Shown: positions 62,677 through 64,000 of the stretch, in pieces | Layout: every line of letters starts with the position of its first letter | How positions within the stretch are numbered: position 1 is the first letter of the stretch | From: BOG-931 sp963761525 | GTDB taxonomy: Bacteria; Pseudomonadota; Alphaproteobacteria; Rhizobiales; Xanthobacteraceae | Reading direction: 5' to 3' | NCBI GenBank assembly: GCA_963761525.1 | Contig: CAVXHG010000010.1 | Location: 1-64,000 of the forward strand | DNA: 64,000 nt | The notes under the pieces: generated by a model | Told to the model about the DNA's origin: nothing | Database searches by the model: none | Seen by the model: only the letters and a program-made list of their open reading frames with translations | Made by a program: the position numbers and the translations under genes

Positions 62677-63699
62677 CGACCTTGCTCGACGTCGCCGATG
62701 TCTCAAAACTGTTCCCGGTCGGCGGTGGACCGGGATTTTTCACGCGGTTCAAGCGGCGGTTCTCAGGAGGACCGCAGGCCTTGCCAAAGGTCTACGCCGT
62801 CGATGATGTCAGCTTCACCATCGAGAAAGGCGAAACCGTTGGCCTTGTCGGCGAGTTCGGGCTGCGGCAAGTCGACACTCGTTCGCGCCCTCACTCGCCT
62901 CATTGACGTCAGCGATGGCACCATCAAGCTTGGCGAACGCGAATTGTCCCGCAAGGCCGCCCGCGTGTTCGCTCGCGATCGCGATCGCGCCCGCATCCAG
63001 ATGGTGTTTCAGGACGCCGGCGAAAGCGTCAACCCGCGATTCACCGCCTTTGACGCCATCGCCGATCCACTGCGCCGGCTTCGCAAGCTGCGCGGCAATG
63101 CGCTCACCTGGCAGGTCGAGACGGTGGCCCGGCAATGCGGCCTGCCGCTGCAATTACTGTCACGGTTTCCACATCAGCTTTCCGGCGGTCAGCGGGCCCG
63201 GGTTGGCATCGCTCGCGCCATTGCGGTCAATCCCGATCTGCTCGTGCTCGACGAGCCGACCGCTGCGCTCGACGTTTCCGTGCAGGTCGTCATTCTTCAG
63301 CTCCTGCAACAGCTCAAGCGGGAAATCGGCATGAGCTATCTGTTCGTGTCGCATGATCTGTCTGTGGTGCGCCTGCTCTGCGACCGCGTGCTGGTGATGT
63401 ATCTCGGCAAAATCGTTGAAAGCGGCCCAGCCAAGGAAGTATTCGACCATCCGTTGCACCCCTATACCCAGGCGCTCGTCGCCGCCGTGCCGCGCTTGCA
63501 CGAAAATGGCAGCGAGCGGCTGCGCCTGACCGGTGAGCCGCGCAGCCCGATCGACCCCGATCCGAAGGTTTGCCGCTTTTACGGCCGTTGCCCGAAAGGC
63601 ACGGAAGCGTGTACCACTGCGATGCCGGCGCTTCGGTCGTTCGGCACACGCCGGGTGGCGTGTCATTTTGCCGAGGAATTTCTGCCGCAGCAGACATGA
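62673..63699 (+). CDS. Dpp/Opp-type ABC ATPase F, frameshift in Walker A
   Basis: The second ATPase, about 341 residues. The ATG at 62673 overlaps the previous stop. Residues up to VSFTIEKGETVGLVGE are in one frame. An extra T at 62856-62857 shifts the Walker A loop; removing it restores GESGCGKSTLVRALTRLI. The rest is intact: MVFQDAGESVNPRFTAFDAI, HQLSGGQRARVGIARAIAVN (signature), LLVLDEPTAALDVSVQVVIL (Walker B) and the cysteine cluster CRFYGRCPKGTEACTTAMP. A break exactly in an essential loop with nothing else damaged points to a sequencing insertion. Confidence 0.88.
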
Positions 63700-63968
63700 A
63701 ACGCAAATCGAGCCGGAAGCCGAAGCCCGCGCGAGCGAAGCGTGGCGTCAGGCTGTCACGCAAAAAAACCACCGCAGCAAAACCGCCGAAGGCGAATAAC
63801 ATCGCCGTTCTCGTCGAGGCGAACGCGCGAGCGTTGAACCTGAATGTCAAACCGGCATGGCGCCCAGGCGTCGTCTTCAACTTGGGCCTGATCATGCGCC
63901 ACGCCGCGCTGATCGACGAGTTCGCGCTCTCGGACGAAGCCGAAATGGCGCCGATTTACCGGGCCTAG
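63696..63968 (+). CDS. AtzG-like DUF4089 small protein
   Basis: A 90-residue protein with a lysine/arginine-rich start (KRKSSRKPKPARAKRGVRLS) and a helical DUF4089-type domain: VLVEANARALNLNVKPAWRP, GVVFNLGLIMRHAALIDEF. AtzG is the small subunit that stabilises the amidase AtzE, which hydrolyses 1-carboxybiuret in cyanuric acid breakdown. Its ATG overlaps the ATPase stop, so it belongs to the transporter operon. An AtzE-like amidase gene would be expected directly after it, at the right edge. Confidence 0.75.
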   Translation: MKRKSSRKPKPARAKRGVRLSRKKTTAAKPPKANNIAVLVEANARALNLNVKPAWRPGVVFNLGLIMRHAALIDEFALSDEAEMAPIYRA

Positions 63969-63976
63969 AGTATTCC

Positions 63977-64000
63977 ATGCTTGATACGCCCGCGCTTGAT
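63977..64000 (+). CDS. Start of a gene cut by the window edge
   Basis: An ATG at 63977 opens a frame (MLDTPALD) that runs off the end, 8 bp after the AtzG-like stop. From context it may be the AtzE-like amidase, but eight residues cannot show this. Confidence 0.35.

Noticed and set aside
62317..62706. Minus-strand open frame near the ATPase gene end
   Set aside because: Antisense to conserved ATPase sequence with no support.

Overview
The window is high-GC DNA from an alphaproteobacterium. It looks like a member of the Hyphomicrobiales close to Bradyrhizobium, Rhodopseudomonas or Xanthobacteraceae. Supporting signs are a 49-bp rhizobial palindromic repeat at 14051-14099, DUF1236, DUF2177 and DUF3455 proteins, an RpoE-ChrR pair, a SoxK-containing sox operon, several Bug-type solute receptors and GGAAC-N16-CGTT (EcfG-type) promoter sequences. 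I see no rRNA, tRNA, CRISPR array, phage gene or insertion sequence.

Layout. 0-4.4 kb: a molybdate-type receptor with a ModE-like operator, an MFS carrier, a DUF3455 protein and an APC permease. 4.5-12 kb: a TRAP transporter operon, a second APC permease, an unrecognised exported protein and an alpha/beta-hydrolase-like protein, all broken by many single-base frameshifts. 12.1-21.3 kb: an RpoE-ChrR stress locus in which divergent operons carry two cyclopropane-synthase-type methyltransferases, a DUF1295 membrane enzyme, a hydrolase, an FAD oxidoreductase joined to DUF1365, a DUF2177 protein and a fasciclin protein. Three sites of the form TGATC(C/T)-N16-CGTA lie in front of these transcription units. 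21.4-31.8 kb: a DegP-type protease, a thiol-switch ArsR regulator with an SoxH-like hydrolase, and the operon soxCDXYZA-K-B followed by exported DsrE-like and HbpS-like proteins (lithotrophic thiosulfate oxidation). 31.8-39.4 kb: a fatty-acid beta-oxidation operon (acyl-CoA dehydrogenase, thiolase, hydratase/dehydrogenase, acetyl-CoA hydrolase), again full of frameshifts. 39.6-51.5 kb: a YiiX-like protein, a thioesterase, two MFS carriers, a zinc CDF exporter, four tandem Bug receptors, DUF1236 and a MetE-like protein. 51.5-64 kb: a fifth Bug receptor, an acyl-CoA ligase, then two divergent operons with a LLM flavin monooxygenase, an NCS2 permease, a RutB/BiuH-like cysteine hydrolase, a complete Dpp-type ABC transporter and an AtzG-like small protein.

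How the genes work together. Three loci read as coherent systems. The RpoE-ChrR locus probably remodels membrane lipids under singlet-oxygen or peroxide stress. The sox locus oxidises thiosulfate and is probably controlled by a persulfide-sensing ArsR repressor. The right-hand locus probably imports and hydrolyses a ureide, biuret or pyrimidine-like nitrogen source. It is read from two divergent sequences with sigma-54 spacing, which suggests nitrogen control.

Data quality. Most isolated frameshifts can be repaired by deleting exactly one base, often in a short homopolymer. I therefore think most broken genes reflect sequence error rather than decay. Genes with one such shift are typed CDS and genes with several are typed pseudogene.
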